From: Pirellulaceae bacterium
GTDB taxonomy: Bacteria; Planctomycetota; Planctomycetia; Pirellulales; Pirellulaceae
Reading direction: 5' to 3'
NCBI GenBank assembly: GCA_023382975.1
Contig: JAHDXO010000066.1
Span: 1-54,057, forward strand
DNA: 54,057 bases
In this document: piece after piece, positions 36,749-44,908 of the stretch
Layout: each line of letters opens with the position of its first letter
Numbering within the stretch: position 1 is the first letter of the stretch
Made by a program: the position numbers and the translations under genes
The notes under the pieces: model-generated
Seen by the model: only the letters and a program-made list of their open reading frames with translations
What the model was told of the DNA's origin: nothing
Database searches by the model: none

Positions 36749-36890
36749 GGAGGCTGCTGAAAAAGTCGTGGGGTAAGCTTCCAGCTTGCCGAATGGGGCG
36801 TCTAGGAAAGTGCGGGAATCAACGATACGAAAACTCGGCAAGCTGGAAGCTTACCCCACCTCGGTTCTTGCCAGTATTTCAGCAGGCTCC
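36749..36890. mobile_element. 142-bp MITE-like element with terminal inverted repeats and 3-bp flanking duplication
   Basis: Outer ends GGAGGCTGCTGAAAAA (36749-36764) and TATTTCAGCAGGCTCC (36875-36890) are inverted repeats, 14 of 16 matching. Inside are perfect 25-bp inverted repeats (36768-36792 and 36835-36859). AAT directly flanks both ends (36746-36748 and 36891-36893), consistent with a target duplication. No coding capacity. It probably moves with help from a transposase elsewhere in the genome. Confidence 0.7.
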
Positions 36891-36978
36891 AATGACTCCG
36901 TGTTGCGTCTGGCGGAAGGCGTCGCCGACTGCCCCAAGGTCGCTGCTGGCAGATCGATGCTCGTGGAATCCTTCGCGG

Positions 36979-38466
36979 TCAGCCCAAAAAGCCCGCACCG
37001 CGTTGCTCCAGCGCGGCTCGCAACCCGCGGCCGTCCAGCATTTCGGGCGATTCGCCTTCCGCGGCGGCCATGGCCGCCGCCAGTCCTGCGGCCTGCCCCA
37101 TCGCCATGCATGTGCCGGTGACCCGGTACGAGGCATGCGCTTCGTGGGTGCCGGAGATGCACCGTCCGGCAAACAGCAATCCCCTCAGCGATTCCGGTAC
37201 GAGGCAGCGGTAGGGGATCTCGTAAGCTCGTATGCTGGTGCCATGCGCCGATTGCTCGCCTCGCTTGACGTCATGGATGTCTACGCCGAATCCGCCGAAT
37301 GTCACGGCATCCTCGAAACGTCTGCCTTCACGAAGATCGTCCAGATCCAGCGTGTAGCGTCCGGCGAGATGGCGGCCTTCGCGGACACCGATCGCGGCCG
37401 CGGTTTGCACGAGTCGCACATTCTCCAGCCCCGCGATTCGCTGCATGACTTGAGTCAGCTCGTGGGCTTGGCGTCGCGTCTGGATTGTGGCGCGGGTCAG
37501 ATCGCGCGTGTCCAGCGGATTCATCAGGTAAACGTGGGTCGCCTGGACCACCGCTGCGCCGGACCGAGGAAGATTGATGATCCAAGGCGCGTAATTGACG
37601 CGTCCGATCGGCAGTTGAACAGGCAGACCGTGCTCGCGGATCGCCTCCGCCATGGCGTCGTACAGATCTTCCGCCTTGGTCTGAATCCAATCGCCCACTC
37701 CTTCGATTTCGAACATCAACGTCATGGGCTGGCATGCAGAGTCGGGAGCGCGGCCCAGTTGATAGGCGACGCCGGCGCGGGCGGCCACATCGCCGTCGCC
37801 AGTGCAATCGATGACCGTCTTGGCCAAGATCGCTTCCCGTCCGGACTTGCTTTCCACAACAACTCCCCGCACTCGCCCCGCTTCGACGATCGTATCGGCG
37901 GCGTACGCGTAGTACCAGCACTCGATTCCGGCCTTGGCGAACAGTTCTTCCAGCAGTAAACGCATCACTTCGGTGTCGAAAGTCCAGGAGAACTTCCAGG
38001 CCTGGAAAGCACTCGCCTGCTTGAGCTGCTCGATCAGTTCGGCGACGATCCAGCCCTTGCGGTGGAAGTCGAAGAACGGATTCAAAATGCCCGCGGTCCA
38101 AACCCCGCCGAGCATGCCATGCCGTTCGACAACCAGCGTGCGAGCGCCTTCGCGCGCGGCGGCCAGCGCCGCACCAACACCCGCCGGGCCGCCGCCGATC
38201 ACGAGCACATCGACATCGGCCGCCACGGGCGTCCGTCGCGGAGCCTCGACGACGACTTTGGCCCCTAGTTCGATATTCATCGGGTGAGCGGCCAGACGAC
38301 ACGGCGACGCGGTGGCTGTAGCAGCAGGCGCCGGCGGATCGGCAGGCTCGGACGGCGCCGCGGCGTTACCGTCCAGTTCCTGGGACAAGCCAGCGCGTCG
38401 GGTCAATTCGATTCCGGCCAAGCCACCGGTCAATTTCAGAAAACGTCGTCGATTCCAGGATGGCAT
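36979..38466 (-). CDS. Tat-exported FAD-dependent oxidoreductase
   Basis: 495 residues. ATG 38466 gives a Tat signal, PSWNRRRFLKLTGG, with twin arginine followed by FLK. A Pro/Ala linker (~30-60) follows, then the FAD-binding Rossmann motif VLVIGGGPAGVGAALAAAREG near residue 85 and ERHGMLGGVWTAG. Further elements are VIDCTGDGDVAARAG and the closing FAD contact LLFAGRCISGTHEAHASYRVTGT. FAD_oxidored family, common in planctomycetes and often linked to secreted sugar metabolism. Folded with cofactor and exported. Substrate unknown. Downstream neighbour is the MITE-like element; upstream is tRNA-Ile. Confidence 0.88.
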   Translation of the reverse strand: MPSWNRRRFLKLTGGLAGIELTRRAGLSQELDGNAAAPSEPADPPAPAATATASPCRLAAHPMNIELGAKVVVEAPRRTPVAADVDVLVIGGGPAGVGAALAAAREGARTLVVERHGMLGGVWTAGILNPFFDFHRKGWIVAELIEQLKQASAFQAWKFSWTFDTEVMRLLLEELFAKAGIECWYYAYAADTIVEAGRVRGVVVESKSGREAILAKTVIDCTGDGDVAARAGVAYQLGRAPDSACQPMTLMFEIEGVGDWIQTKAEDLYDAMAEAIREHGLPVQLPIGRVNYAPWIINLPRSGAAVVQATHVYLMNPLDTRDLTRATIQTRRQAHELTQVMQRIAGLENVRLVQTAAAIGVREGRHLAGRYTLDLDDLREGRRFEDAVTFGGFGVDIHDVKRGEQSAHGTSIRAYEIPYRCLVPESLRGLLFAGRCISGTHEAHASYRVTGTCMAMGQAAGLAAAMAAAEGESPEMLDGRGLRAALEQRGAGFLG

Positions 38467-38493
38467 GGTCGTTGTTGCCCTCGTCAAGAAACA

Positions 38494-38540
38494 GTTGCGG
38501 GGGAGGTGAAATCTCACGAGATTCCACACTCCCCCGCAAC
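38494..38540 (-). terminator. Long hairpin between tRNA-Ile and the FAD oxidoreductase
   Basis: GTTGCGGGGGAG (38494-38505) and CTCCCCCGCAAC (38529-38540) form a perfect 12-bp stem. The loop itself can fold as AATCT/AGATT. It starts 4 bases after the 3' end of the tRNA, with TGTTTCTTG following on the minus strand. Probable tRNA terminator that also sits in the leader of the oxidoreductase gene. Confidence 0.7.
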
Positions 38541-38543
38541 GAG

Positions 38544-38617
38544 TGGGCGCACCAAGAGTCGAACTTGGGACCTCGTCGTTATCAGCGACGCGCTCTAACC
38601 AACTGAGCTATGCGCCC
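38544..38617 (-). tRNA. tRNA-Ile (anticodon GAT)
   Basis: 74 bases folding into a complete cloverleaf. Acceptor stem GGGCGCA pairs with TGCGCCC and discriminator A. D stem GCTC/GAGC. Anticodon arm CGTCG-CTGATAA-CGACG with anticodon GAT. T arm CCAAG-TTCGACT-CTTGG. The CCA end is not encoded. It stands alone, not in an rRNA operon. Confidence 0.97.
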
Positions 38618-38816
38618 ATCGCGGTGACCTCTTCGCGGTCATCGGTCACATTTTAAGTATTCGCGTTCGGCTGTCAAACGGTGGTTTTCCGGATTGTCTG
38701 AGAGAAAACCGACGTTTCCTTGAACCGCTTGTTTCGGGTAACCTACCAATGAGAATTCTTCGGAATTCGAACGTTTTCTTGCTTTGCTTCGATTGCCAGG
38801 AAGGAAATCCAAGGTC

Positions 38817-40730
38817 ATGGACGCTTCCAAATGCCGTTTTCTGCTGGGTTCCGCTCTAATTCTCACCCTTTTTGTGACAATCCGCTCGATAAACGCCGCG
38901 GAACCGTCAGCCGAAGCGGCCCTCCGACTTCGGCCCATCCAGGCGGATGTCGATTTCGATACCCCCAGTGCGGACGAAATGAAACTCTGTACGGTTCGCG
39001 CCAACTCGGAACCAGGCCGGGCGGGATGGTACGTCTACACCGCCGGTGGCCAACTATTGCGGCGGTTCCTGGATACGAATCGAGATAACCGGCTGGACCA
39101 ATGGTGTTATTACAAGGGAGGCGTCGAGGTCTACCGGGACATCGATTCCGACTTTAACGGCAAGGCAGACCAGTACCGCTGGTTGGGAACAGCCGGAACC
39201 CGCTGGGGACTGGACGAAAACGAAGACGGAGTGATTGACGGCTGGAAGATGATTTCGGCCGAAGAGGTCACTTTCGAGGCCGTTGCCGCGTTGCGGGAAC
39301 GCGATAGGGCGAGGTTCGGCCGGCTGTTGCCCACCACCGCGGATTTGGAGGCTTTGGGACTAGGGCAGACGCTGCGTGAATCGCTCGCAAAAAAGGTCAC
39401 GTCGGCCGCCAGTGGATTTGACGCGAAGGCTCAGCAGCAGACGGCGATCAATGCGACGTCTCGGTGGATGCACTTCGGTGCTAGTCCGCCTGGAATTCTT
39501 CCGGCCGGCACCGACGGATCGACTCGCGACGTCATGGTCTACGACAACGTCTCGGCGATCGTCGAGACTGGGGGCAAACACGTCCAGGTGTTTATCGGCA
39601 CCTTGATTCGAACGGACGGGGGTTGGCGAGTGATCGATCTGCCGAGTTCGCTGGGCGACAGTTCGTCGGTCGACGCGGCCAGTGGGTTCTTTTTCCAGCA
39701 AACGGCGCCGCAGCAGGTTCCCGCCGTGGCTGCCGCCGGCGGACTTAGCGAAGCGATGCAACGATTGGTGCGGGAACTGGAAGAAGTCGACAAGGCGATC
39801 GAACGCACAACCACGCCCGCGGATCTGTCGAAGCTGAACGAGCGCCGCGCCACGGTTTTACAGGGACTAGCCGATCAGGCGACAACCGACGAGGAGCGCG
39901 AAACCTGGATCCGTCAGTATGCCGACACCGTTAGCGCTGCGACGCAGGGCGGCGGGTTCCCGCAGGGAGTTGAGCGTTTGCGATCCCTCGCTCAGCAACT
40001 CGAACAGCGCTCGGCAAGTGCGGAATTGACCGGCTACGTCAAGTACCGCTACCTGTCCGCCGATTACGGTGACAGCCTCCAGCAGCCGAACGCTGACTAT
40101 GCGAAGATCCAAGAGAAGTGGCTGGCGGATCTTCTCCAGTTCGTCAAGGATTTTCCCGCCGGCGAAGACACGGCGGAAGCCATGCTGCAACTGGCCGTGG
40201 GCGAGGAGTTTGCGGGTCGAAGCCGCGAAGCGGTCGATTGGTACGGCCGCATCGTGTCATCTTTTGCAGAGTCGTCCCAAGCGAAGAAGGCGGCCGGGGC
40301 CAAGCGGCGGCTGGAATCGGTGGGCAATCCAATTCCGCTGGCGGGCAACACATTGGACGGCAAGCAGGCATCGCTGGCCGCGTACCGGGGAAAGACGGTG
40401 CTGATTCACTACTGGGCGACTTGGTGTGAACCGTGCAAGCAGGATTTGGAAATCCTGAAGCAGATCCAGGCCAAATACGCGGCTCAAGGTCTCGCGCTGA
40501 TCGGAGTCAATCTCGACAGCGACCGCGCACTAGCGGTTCAGTTTCTGCGCAGCCAGCCGTTGCCGTGGCCGCAGTTGTACGAGCCGGGCGGGTTGGATAG
40601 CCGCTTCGCCACCGAAATGGGCATCTTGACGCTTCCCACCATGATCCTGGTGGACAACGAGGGCAAGGTCATCAACCGCAGCATTCATGCAGGCGAATTG
40701 GACGAGGAGCTGTCCAAGCGGCTGCGCTGA
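38817..40730 (+). CDS. Exported thioredoxin-fold protein (TlpA/ResA-like) with calcium-loop repeats
   Basis: 637 residues from ATG 38817 (AGGAAGGAAA upstream). Signal peptide or N-terminal anchor at residues 1-~31. Residues ~80-145 hold three acidic loops of the D-x-N/D-x-D-x-x-x-D type (DTNRDNRLDQW, DSDFNGKADQY, DENEDGVIDGW), likely calcium sites as in EF-hand or TSP3 repeats. A coiled helical region lies around ~310-350 and a TPR-like segment at ~410-500. The C-terminal ~130 residues are a TlpA/AhpC-TSA thioredoxin domain with active site WCEPC (Cys537, Cys540) and cis-Pro motif TLPT. Predicted periplasmic thiol-disulfide oxidoreductase. The calcium-loop fusion is unusual. The leader contains a 7-bp GGTTTTC/GAAAACC hairpin (38683-38710). 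Confidence 0.87.
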   Translation: MDASKCRFLLGSALILTLFVTIRSINAAEPSAEAALRLRPIQADVDFDTPSADEMKLCTVRANSEPGRAGWYVYTAGGQLLRRFLDTNRDNRLDQWCYYKGGVEVYRDIDSDFNGKADQYRWLGTAGTRWGLDENEDGVIDGWKMISAEEVTFEAVAALRERDRARFGRLLPTTADLEALGLGQTLRESLAKKVTSAASGFDAKAQQQTAINATSRWMHFGASPPGILPAGTDGSTRDVMVYDNVSAIVETGGKHVQVFIGTLIRTDGGWRVIDLPSSLGDSSSVDAASGFFFQQTAPQQVPAVAAAGGLSEAMQRLVRELEEVDKAIERTTTPADLSKLNERRATVLQGLADQATTDEERETWIRQYADTVSAATQGGGFPQGVERLRSLAQQLEQRSASAELTGYVKYRYLSADYGDSLQQPNADYAKIQEKWLADLLQFVKDFPAGEDTAEAMLQLAVGEEFAGRSREAVDWYGRIVSSFAESSQAKKAAGAKRRLESVGNPIPLAGNTLDGKQASLAAYRGKTVLIHYWATWCEPCKQDLEILKQIQAKYAAQGLALIGVNLDSDRALAVQFLRSQPLPWPQLYEPGGLDSRFATEMGILTLPTMILVDNEGKVINRSIHAGELDEELSKRLR

Positions 40731-41026
40731 CGGCGCCTGACCGCGTGGATTTCCCGCCGCTCGGTAAAACTTGAATCGAATTTGTAAGAACTTCAAAATC
40801 TGCCGCCCGAAGCTAGCCGCTCCAGCTCGGAGCCACTGCGATCGTTTCACGGCTTCACATGGAAAAAGGTCAAGGATGGGAATCAAATGTCGTAGCACTG
40901 CCGCTTTTGTCCGCTCTTGGCACCGCAATTGCGTCTCCATCAGGTCCGGTTCGCAAACCGGCGTTCGAGAAAATTCATCGGATTGATAATGATCCGACAG
41001 CCTGGAAAGGAATCCGGGAGGAGACC

Positions 41027-41308
41027 ATGCCCCAGATCACCGAAACGTTGATTTTCTGGATCATACTGGCGACCCAGGTGGCAGGTATTTCGAGCGTTGT
41101 GGTTGCTCGCTTGAGCGAAGGAAGCTGGGGCGCTGCGGCGTCCCGTCGCGTCTTCTTCGCTTGTTTGCTCGCCGTCGCGCTCGCCACCGTATCAGCCATC
41201 CACCTACACGCGGCCTGCTGGCTGATCGGGGCTGCGACGCTCGGCCTGATGGCCGTCGGCGCGACTTTGGATTTCGGTACCAGCCGTCACACGGCTGCCG
41301 AGTTCTAG
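41027..41308 (+). CDS. Small membrane protein of unknown function
   Basis: 93 residues from ATG 41027, preceded by GGGAGGAG at ideal spacing. An upstream in-frame ATG at 40859 lacks a ribosome-binding site. Three hydrophobic segments: TLIFWIILATQVAGISSVVV (8-27), RVFFACLLAVALATVSAI (~44-61) and CWLIGAATLGLMAVGAT (~67-83). Charged loop RLSEGSWG. An intrinsic terminator directly follows the stop. I do not recognise the family. Confidence 0.7.
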   Translation: MPQITETLIFWIILATQVAGISSVVVARLSEGSWGAAASRRVFFACLLAVALATVSAIHLHAACWLIGAATLGLMAVGATLDFGTSRHTAAEF

Positions 41309-41882
41309 CCCGCTCCGTTTTCGACGGAGCTTTGTCCTCGGTTGCGTATCGCCTTCCCTTCCGTTCGCTTCTTTCATGCGACAAATGTGGGTCTCTTCGA
41401 TGCCGCACGCGATGGCGATGCCGTGAGATGGATCTCGCGGCCACCCCTACAAAGTAGCGCAGCCGTGGGCGAATCGTCCTATCTCGTTGTGCTGCTGTTG
41501 GTTACGTAAATTCCTTGCGCTGCAGTCGGTTATTCGTTGCGATCCGGAAGATCAGCAAAATCGAAAAAAACCTACTTTTCAGCACGACCTGCAACCGAAA
41601 ACAAGTATCGGACAACGAATCGAACGCGTGGATTGCGCAGGTCGAACGGTTCCGCGGCACCGGGTATCCCGTACGTATCCGGCAGGAGGGCTCGCTACGG
41701 AATTGATCGATGGTTCGTCGTTGCCTTTGGTTTCGGGGGCACAGACCAACGACGCCGAATCGCCCATTTTCCTTTGCCCTGACACGTCGCGACGCCGCAT
41801 CCCAGGAGGGACCGAAAGATGCGGGCCGCGGTTGGGACAACAGGCATTTCGCGTGCAAGAGACTTTTTCAGGGAGGCAACTC
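41309..41882. other. Intergenic region and leader of the BON-repeat gene (574 bp)
   Basis: After the terminator at 41312-41336 there is no credible gene. The frame of the BON protein is open upstream but encodes non-conserved sequence. AGGGAGGC near its end is the ribosome-binding site for ATG 41883. An A-rich patch (41567-41580) is the only compositional oddity. No RNA element recognised. Confidence 0.55.
41312..41336 (+). terminator. Intrinsic terminator after the small membrane protein
   Basis: GCTCCGT (41312-41318) pairs with ACGGAGC (41324-41330) around TTTCG, followed by TTTGTCC. It starts 4 bases after the stop codon. The T-tract is short. Confidence 0.65.
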
Positions 41883-43871
41883 ATGCGACGTTTAGGTGTT
41901 GGGATGGCGATCTTCAGTATCGCCTTGGTGGCGGTTTCGTGGGCGGTGGCCGACGACGCGGATATCGCCCGGGAAGTAACCAGTAAATTGAAGGACGAGA
42001 AGGAATCGGGACGACTGCAGGGGTTTGACATCAATCTGCAGGTCTCCGAGGGAACCGTCGTACTCAAGGGCTACGTCGCGTCCAAGGAGCAGCAGGAACT
42101 GGCGCTGCAAGTGGCACGGCAGAGCGAGGGCGTGAAGCAGGTGGTGAATGAATTGGACGTCCAGCGGAAGATCAGCCAAGAGGATTGCGACATCGCCGAT
42201 GCGATCGCCCGTGAACTGTCCAGTCAGAAGGCCGCGGGCCAATTGAAAGGGTTTCGCATCTCGATCGACGTGATCGATGGCATCGCCACTCTGGACGGAG
42301 TCGTGGCCACCGAACAACAGAAGAAACTCGCCAGAGAAGTCGTCTCCGGCGTATCGGGGGTCAAAGGCATCGTCGACAAGGTTGCGATTCAGCCGGCCCA
42401 GATCAGCGGTGCTCCAGCGGTTGCCGGCAAGCCGGTCATCACGGACGCGGAAATCGCTCGTCAGATTACGGCCAACCTGAAGAAGCACCAGGACCGTGGG
42501 GATCTCCAGGGGTTCGCCATCGATCTATCGGTCGAAAAAGGCGTTGTCAAATACGATGGACACGTGTCGAGCGAACAGCAGATCGCCTTGGCGCTCGAAG
42601 CAGCCAACCAGGTTGCGGGCGTTCGTGACATTGTCTGCAATCTGTCTGCTGTGAACCAGGCAACTCCGGCGGAGCAACTTGTCGCCGCGCCCGAACAGTC
42701 GGCGATTCCGCAGCTCGAGCCCAAGCCCGTTCCCGTTGCATCGATCGAGCCGGCGCGGACGCCGACTCAAGCCACTCCGACCATCGCGGGAAACAAGCCG
42801 GAAGCGGCCCCGTCGATCACTCCGGCCCGTGTGGAGAATGCCCTGTACCAGAGCGACTCAGAGGATATTGCCAAATTGGACAAGCAGATTGGCACCGAGT
42901 TGATGAAGCAATTGCAGGACGCCAAACAGAATGGACAGCTTCGAGGGTTCGGGATCGGCGTCCATGTCCAGAACGCCGAAGTGAAACTCTCGGGACGAGT
43001 CTCTTCGAAAGAGCAGCACCAAATGGCGATCGACATCGCTCGGCACATTCGAGGTGTCAAGCGGGTCATCAACGACCTGTCGATCTCCGAGCCGGACGAA
43101 ACGTCGCTTGTCGCCCATAGCAATACCGGGGCTGGCGGACGATCCGATGCCGAATCGTTGCAGATCGCTCAGCAGTTGGGTGTCCAAATCCAGCAGCAGG
43201 AAGCGATGGGGCGTCTGGCCGGTTGCGATTTCGATCTTCGTGTGGACCAGGCGGCGGTGATCATGAGCGGTCGAGTGGCATCGCCCCAGCAGGAGCGACT
43301 GCTGCTTGAACTGGCTCGGCAGACCCCCGGCGTGAAGCAGGTTTCCGCGAACCTAACCGTTTCGCCCGAATTGGCAAACGGCAGCGTACCCGTCTCGCCC
43401 GTGGCGGTCCAAATGCCGGTCCAGGGGATGTACGCAACGCCGATGATGCCGAACCAGGTGCCGGTTGCCTACGCCAACGGACAAACGATGGCGGCTCCGA
43501 TGATGTCGGCCGACCAGACCCCGCGCCCGATCGGCGCGGCTCAGATGGCGGCTTACGCAGGCGGAGCAATCGTCGCGGCGCCCTTCATGGCGATGAACCA
43601 GCTCGGCGGCGGTGCTCCCGCTCAACTGCCGGGTGCTGGCCATGCTGTTGTGCCGGCCCGATACGACCATCCAAACCTGCCGGGCTACGCGTGGCCAAGC
43701 TACGCAGCTCACCCGAACTATGCGGCGGTGACGTACCCGAAACAGTACTCGCCCACCGCGTGGCCCTACATCGGACCGTTTTACCCCTACCCGCAAGTTC
43801 CCTTGGGATGGCGGAAGGTGACGTTGAAATGGGATGACGGCTGGTGGCAGTTGAACTTCAAGAGCAAGTAG
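41883..43871 (+). CDS. Exported protein with five BON domains and an aromatic C-terminal tail
   Basis: 662 residues. ATG 41883 follows AGGGAGGC and starts a signal peptide (residues 1-~23). Five BON domains lie at about 25-94, 101-170, 187-256, 332-402 and 423-494, each with pattern I-A-x-x-L, G-x-L-x-G-F, V-x-x-G-x-V-x-L-x-G, QQ and G-V-K-x-V-x-x-x-L. BON domains bind phospholipid membranes or peptidoglycan-associated ligands. A Pro/Ala linker separates domains 3 and 4. Residues ~500-610 are Met/Pro/Ala-rich. The tail (~610-662) is Tyr/Pro/Trp-rich with YSPTAWPYIGPFYPYPQVPL and ends WRKVTLKWDDGWWQLNFKSK. Envelope-maintenance role inferred. Confidence 0.88.
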   Translation: MRRLGVGMAIFSIALVAVSWAVADDADIAREVTSKLKDEKESGRLQGFDINLQVSEGTVVLKGYVASKEQQELALQVARQSEGVKQVVNELDVQRKISQEDCDIADAIARELSSQKAAGQLKGFRISIDVIDGIATLDGVVATEQQKKLAREVVSGVSGVKGIVDKVAIQPAQISGAPAVAGKPVITDAEIARQITANLKKHQDRGDLQGFAIDLSVEKGVVKYDGHVSSEQQIALALEAANQVAGVRDIVCNLSAVNQATPAEQLVAAPEQSAIPQLEPKPVPVASIEPARTPTQATPTIAGNKPEAAPSITPARVENALYQSDSEDIAKLDKQIGTELMKQLQDAKQNGQLRGFGIGVHVQNAEVKLSGRVSSKEQHQMAIDIARHIRGVKRVINDLSISEPDETSLVAHSNTGAGGRSDAESLQIAQQLGVQIQQQEAMGRLAGCDFDLRVDQAAVIMSGRVASPQQERLLLELARQTPGVKQVSANLTVSPELANGSVPVSPVAVQMPVQGMYATPMMPNQVPVAYANGQTMAAPMMSADQTPRPIGAAQMAAYAGGAIVAAPFMAMNQLGGGAPAQLPGAGHAVVPARYDHPNLPGYAWPSYAAHPNYAAVTYPKQYSPTAWPYIGPFYPYPQVPLGWRKVTLKWDDGWWQLNFKSK

Positions 43872-43900
43872 TCTTGCCACCACGCGAAGGCGATTCGGAC

Positions 43901-43940
43901 AAACGCCTCTGCCGGGGATCGCTCGGCAGAGGCGTTTTCA
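43901..43940 (+). terminator. Strong intrinsic terminator after the BON gene
   Basis: AAACGCCTCTGCCG (43901-43914) and CGGCAGAGGCGTTT (43924-43937) form a perfect 14-bp stem around a 9-base loop, with T at the end of the stem. It can act in both directions. Confidence 0.85.
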
Positions 43941-44096
43941 TGCGCACGATCGCCAGCCGCTGCGAAAGCCGGGGCTAGCACTGTCCTTCCGGGAAGCCCC
44001 GATTTTCGGATTCATCGGAAAAACCCGCAAGTTTCGCCCAGATTAACACGATATCTAGAAGCAGACAAAGGCTTCTGAACATCAAGGGTACTGTTC

Positions 44097-44672
44097 ATGT
44101 CCAAAAAGTCGCTCTCCCTCGCGTTCGGCCTCCTGGTGGCTTGTATCAGCCTGAGCAACACCGGCTGCGTCCATCTCACCTACGGCAACTCGCTTGGCAT
44201 CCTCGCGATTCCGATTCCGGTGAGCCCGTACACTCAGAAGGTTCAAGAGGATCGATTCTGGGAGAACGAACGCTACAACACCGTGCCGATCCTGGGTCCG
44301 ATCACGGCCGGTGGTCCGACCACGGCGTTGGACGAGCCGAGCGACGACGAGATCATGCGAGCGTTCGAGCGGGCCAATCCCGTGCAAGGCGGTTTGCCGC
44401 TGCTGCATGAAATCCAGCGGAACAACGTGCGGATCGTCAAGGAGAAGATTGCCGACTACGTCGATCCGCCCCGCGTCATTCCGTTGATCGGCCCTGCCCA
44501 ACTGCATCACGCCCACTACAAGTGTACGATCTACTACACCGAGATAACCCGGGTCGGTTGGCCGGTCCCGTACACGACACGCGACGAGGAAGCCATCGAG
44601 GTGATCTACATCGACCACAACCACTTCCACATGGTCGGCAATCCGGACACTGGGATGACCGGAACGTACTGA
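44097..44672 (+). CDS. Lipoprotein of unknown function
   Basis: 191 residues from ATG 44097 (weak AAGG upstream). Lipoprotein signal: SLSLAFGLLVACISLSNTGC, with lipobox SNTGC and lipidated Cys24. The mature domain is Pro/Tyr-rich with QEDRFWENERYNTVPILGPI, a helical stretch (DDEIMRAFERANPVQGG), DYVDPPRVIPLIGPAQLHHAHY and the final EVIYIDHNHFHMVGNPDTG. Histidines cluster in the last third. Flanked by terminators on both sides, so monocistronic. Looks like a conserved planctomycete envelope lipoprotein; function unknown. Confidence 0.8.
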   Translation: MSKKSLSLAFGLLVACISLSNTGCVHLTYGNSLGILAIPIPVSPYTQKVQEDRFWENERYNTVPILGPITAGGPTTALDEPSDDEIMRAFERANPVQGGLPLLHEIQRNNVRIVKEKIADYVDPPRVIPLIGPAQLHHAHYKCTIYYTEITRVGWPVPYTTRDEEAIEVIYIDHNHFHMVGNPDTGMTGTY

Positions 44673-44708
44673 GCCGAAGCCTAACCAGCTCCGCCCCACG
44701 CGAATCAT

Positions 44709-44738
44709 GCCGCGTCATCCAACGACGCGGCTTTTTTT
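44709..44738 (+). terminator. Intrinsic terminator after the lipoprotein gene
   Basis: GCCGCGTC (44709-44716) and GACGCGGC (44724-44731) form an 8-bp GC-rich stem with loop ATCCAAC, followed by seven T. Confidence 0.95.
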
Positions 44739-44908
44739 CTGCGCCGACGGAGCCGTGCTACTCGCTGACGGGCTGATGACGGTGTGGCGAGGGTGGCGGA
44801 ATGGATCAAGTCGTTGGCCCGGGCTGCGGTCGAAGGTTTCGGCGGGATCGAAGGCCCGCGCCGAGCGTTGGCGAACTTCTTCCTTCGGATGGCCTTCGAG
44901 GCTACGCG

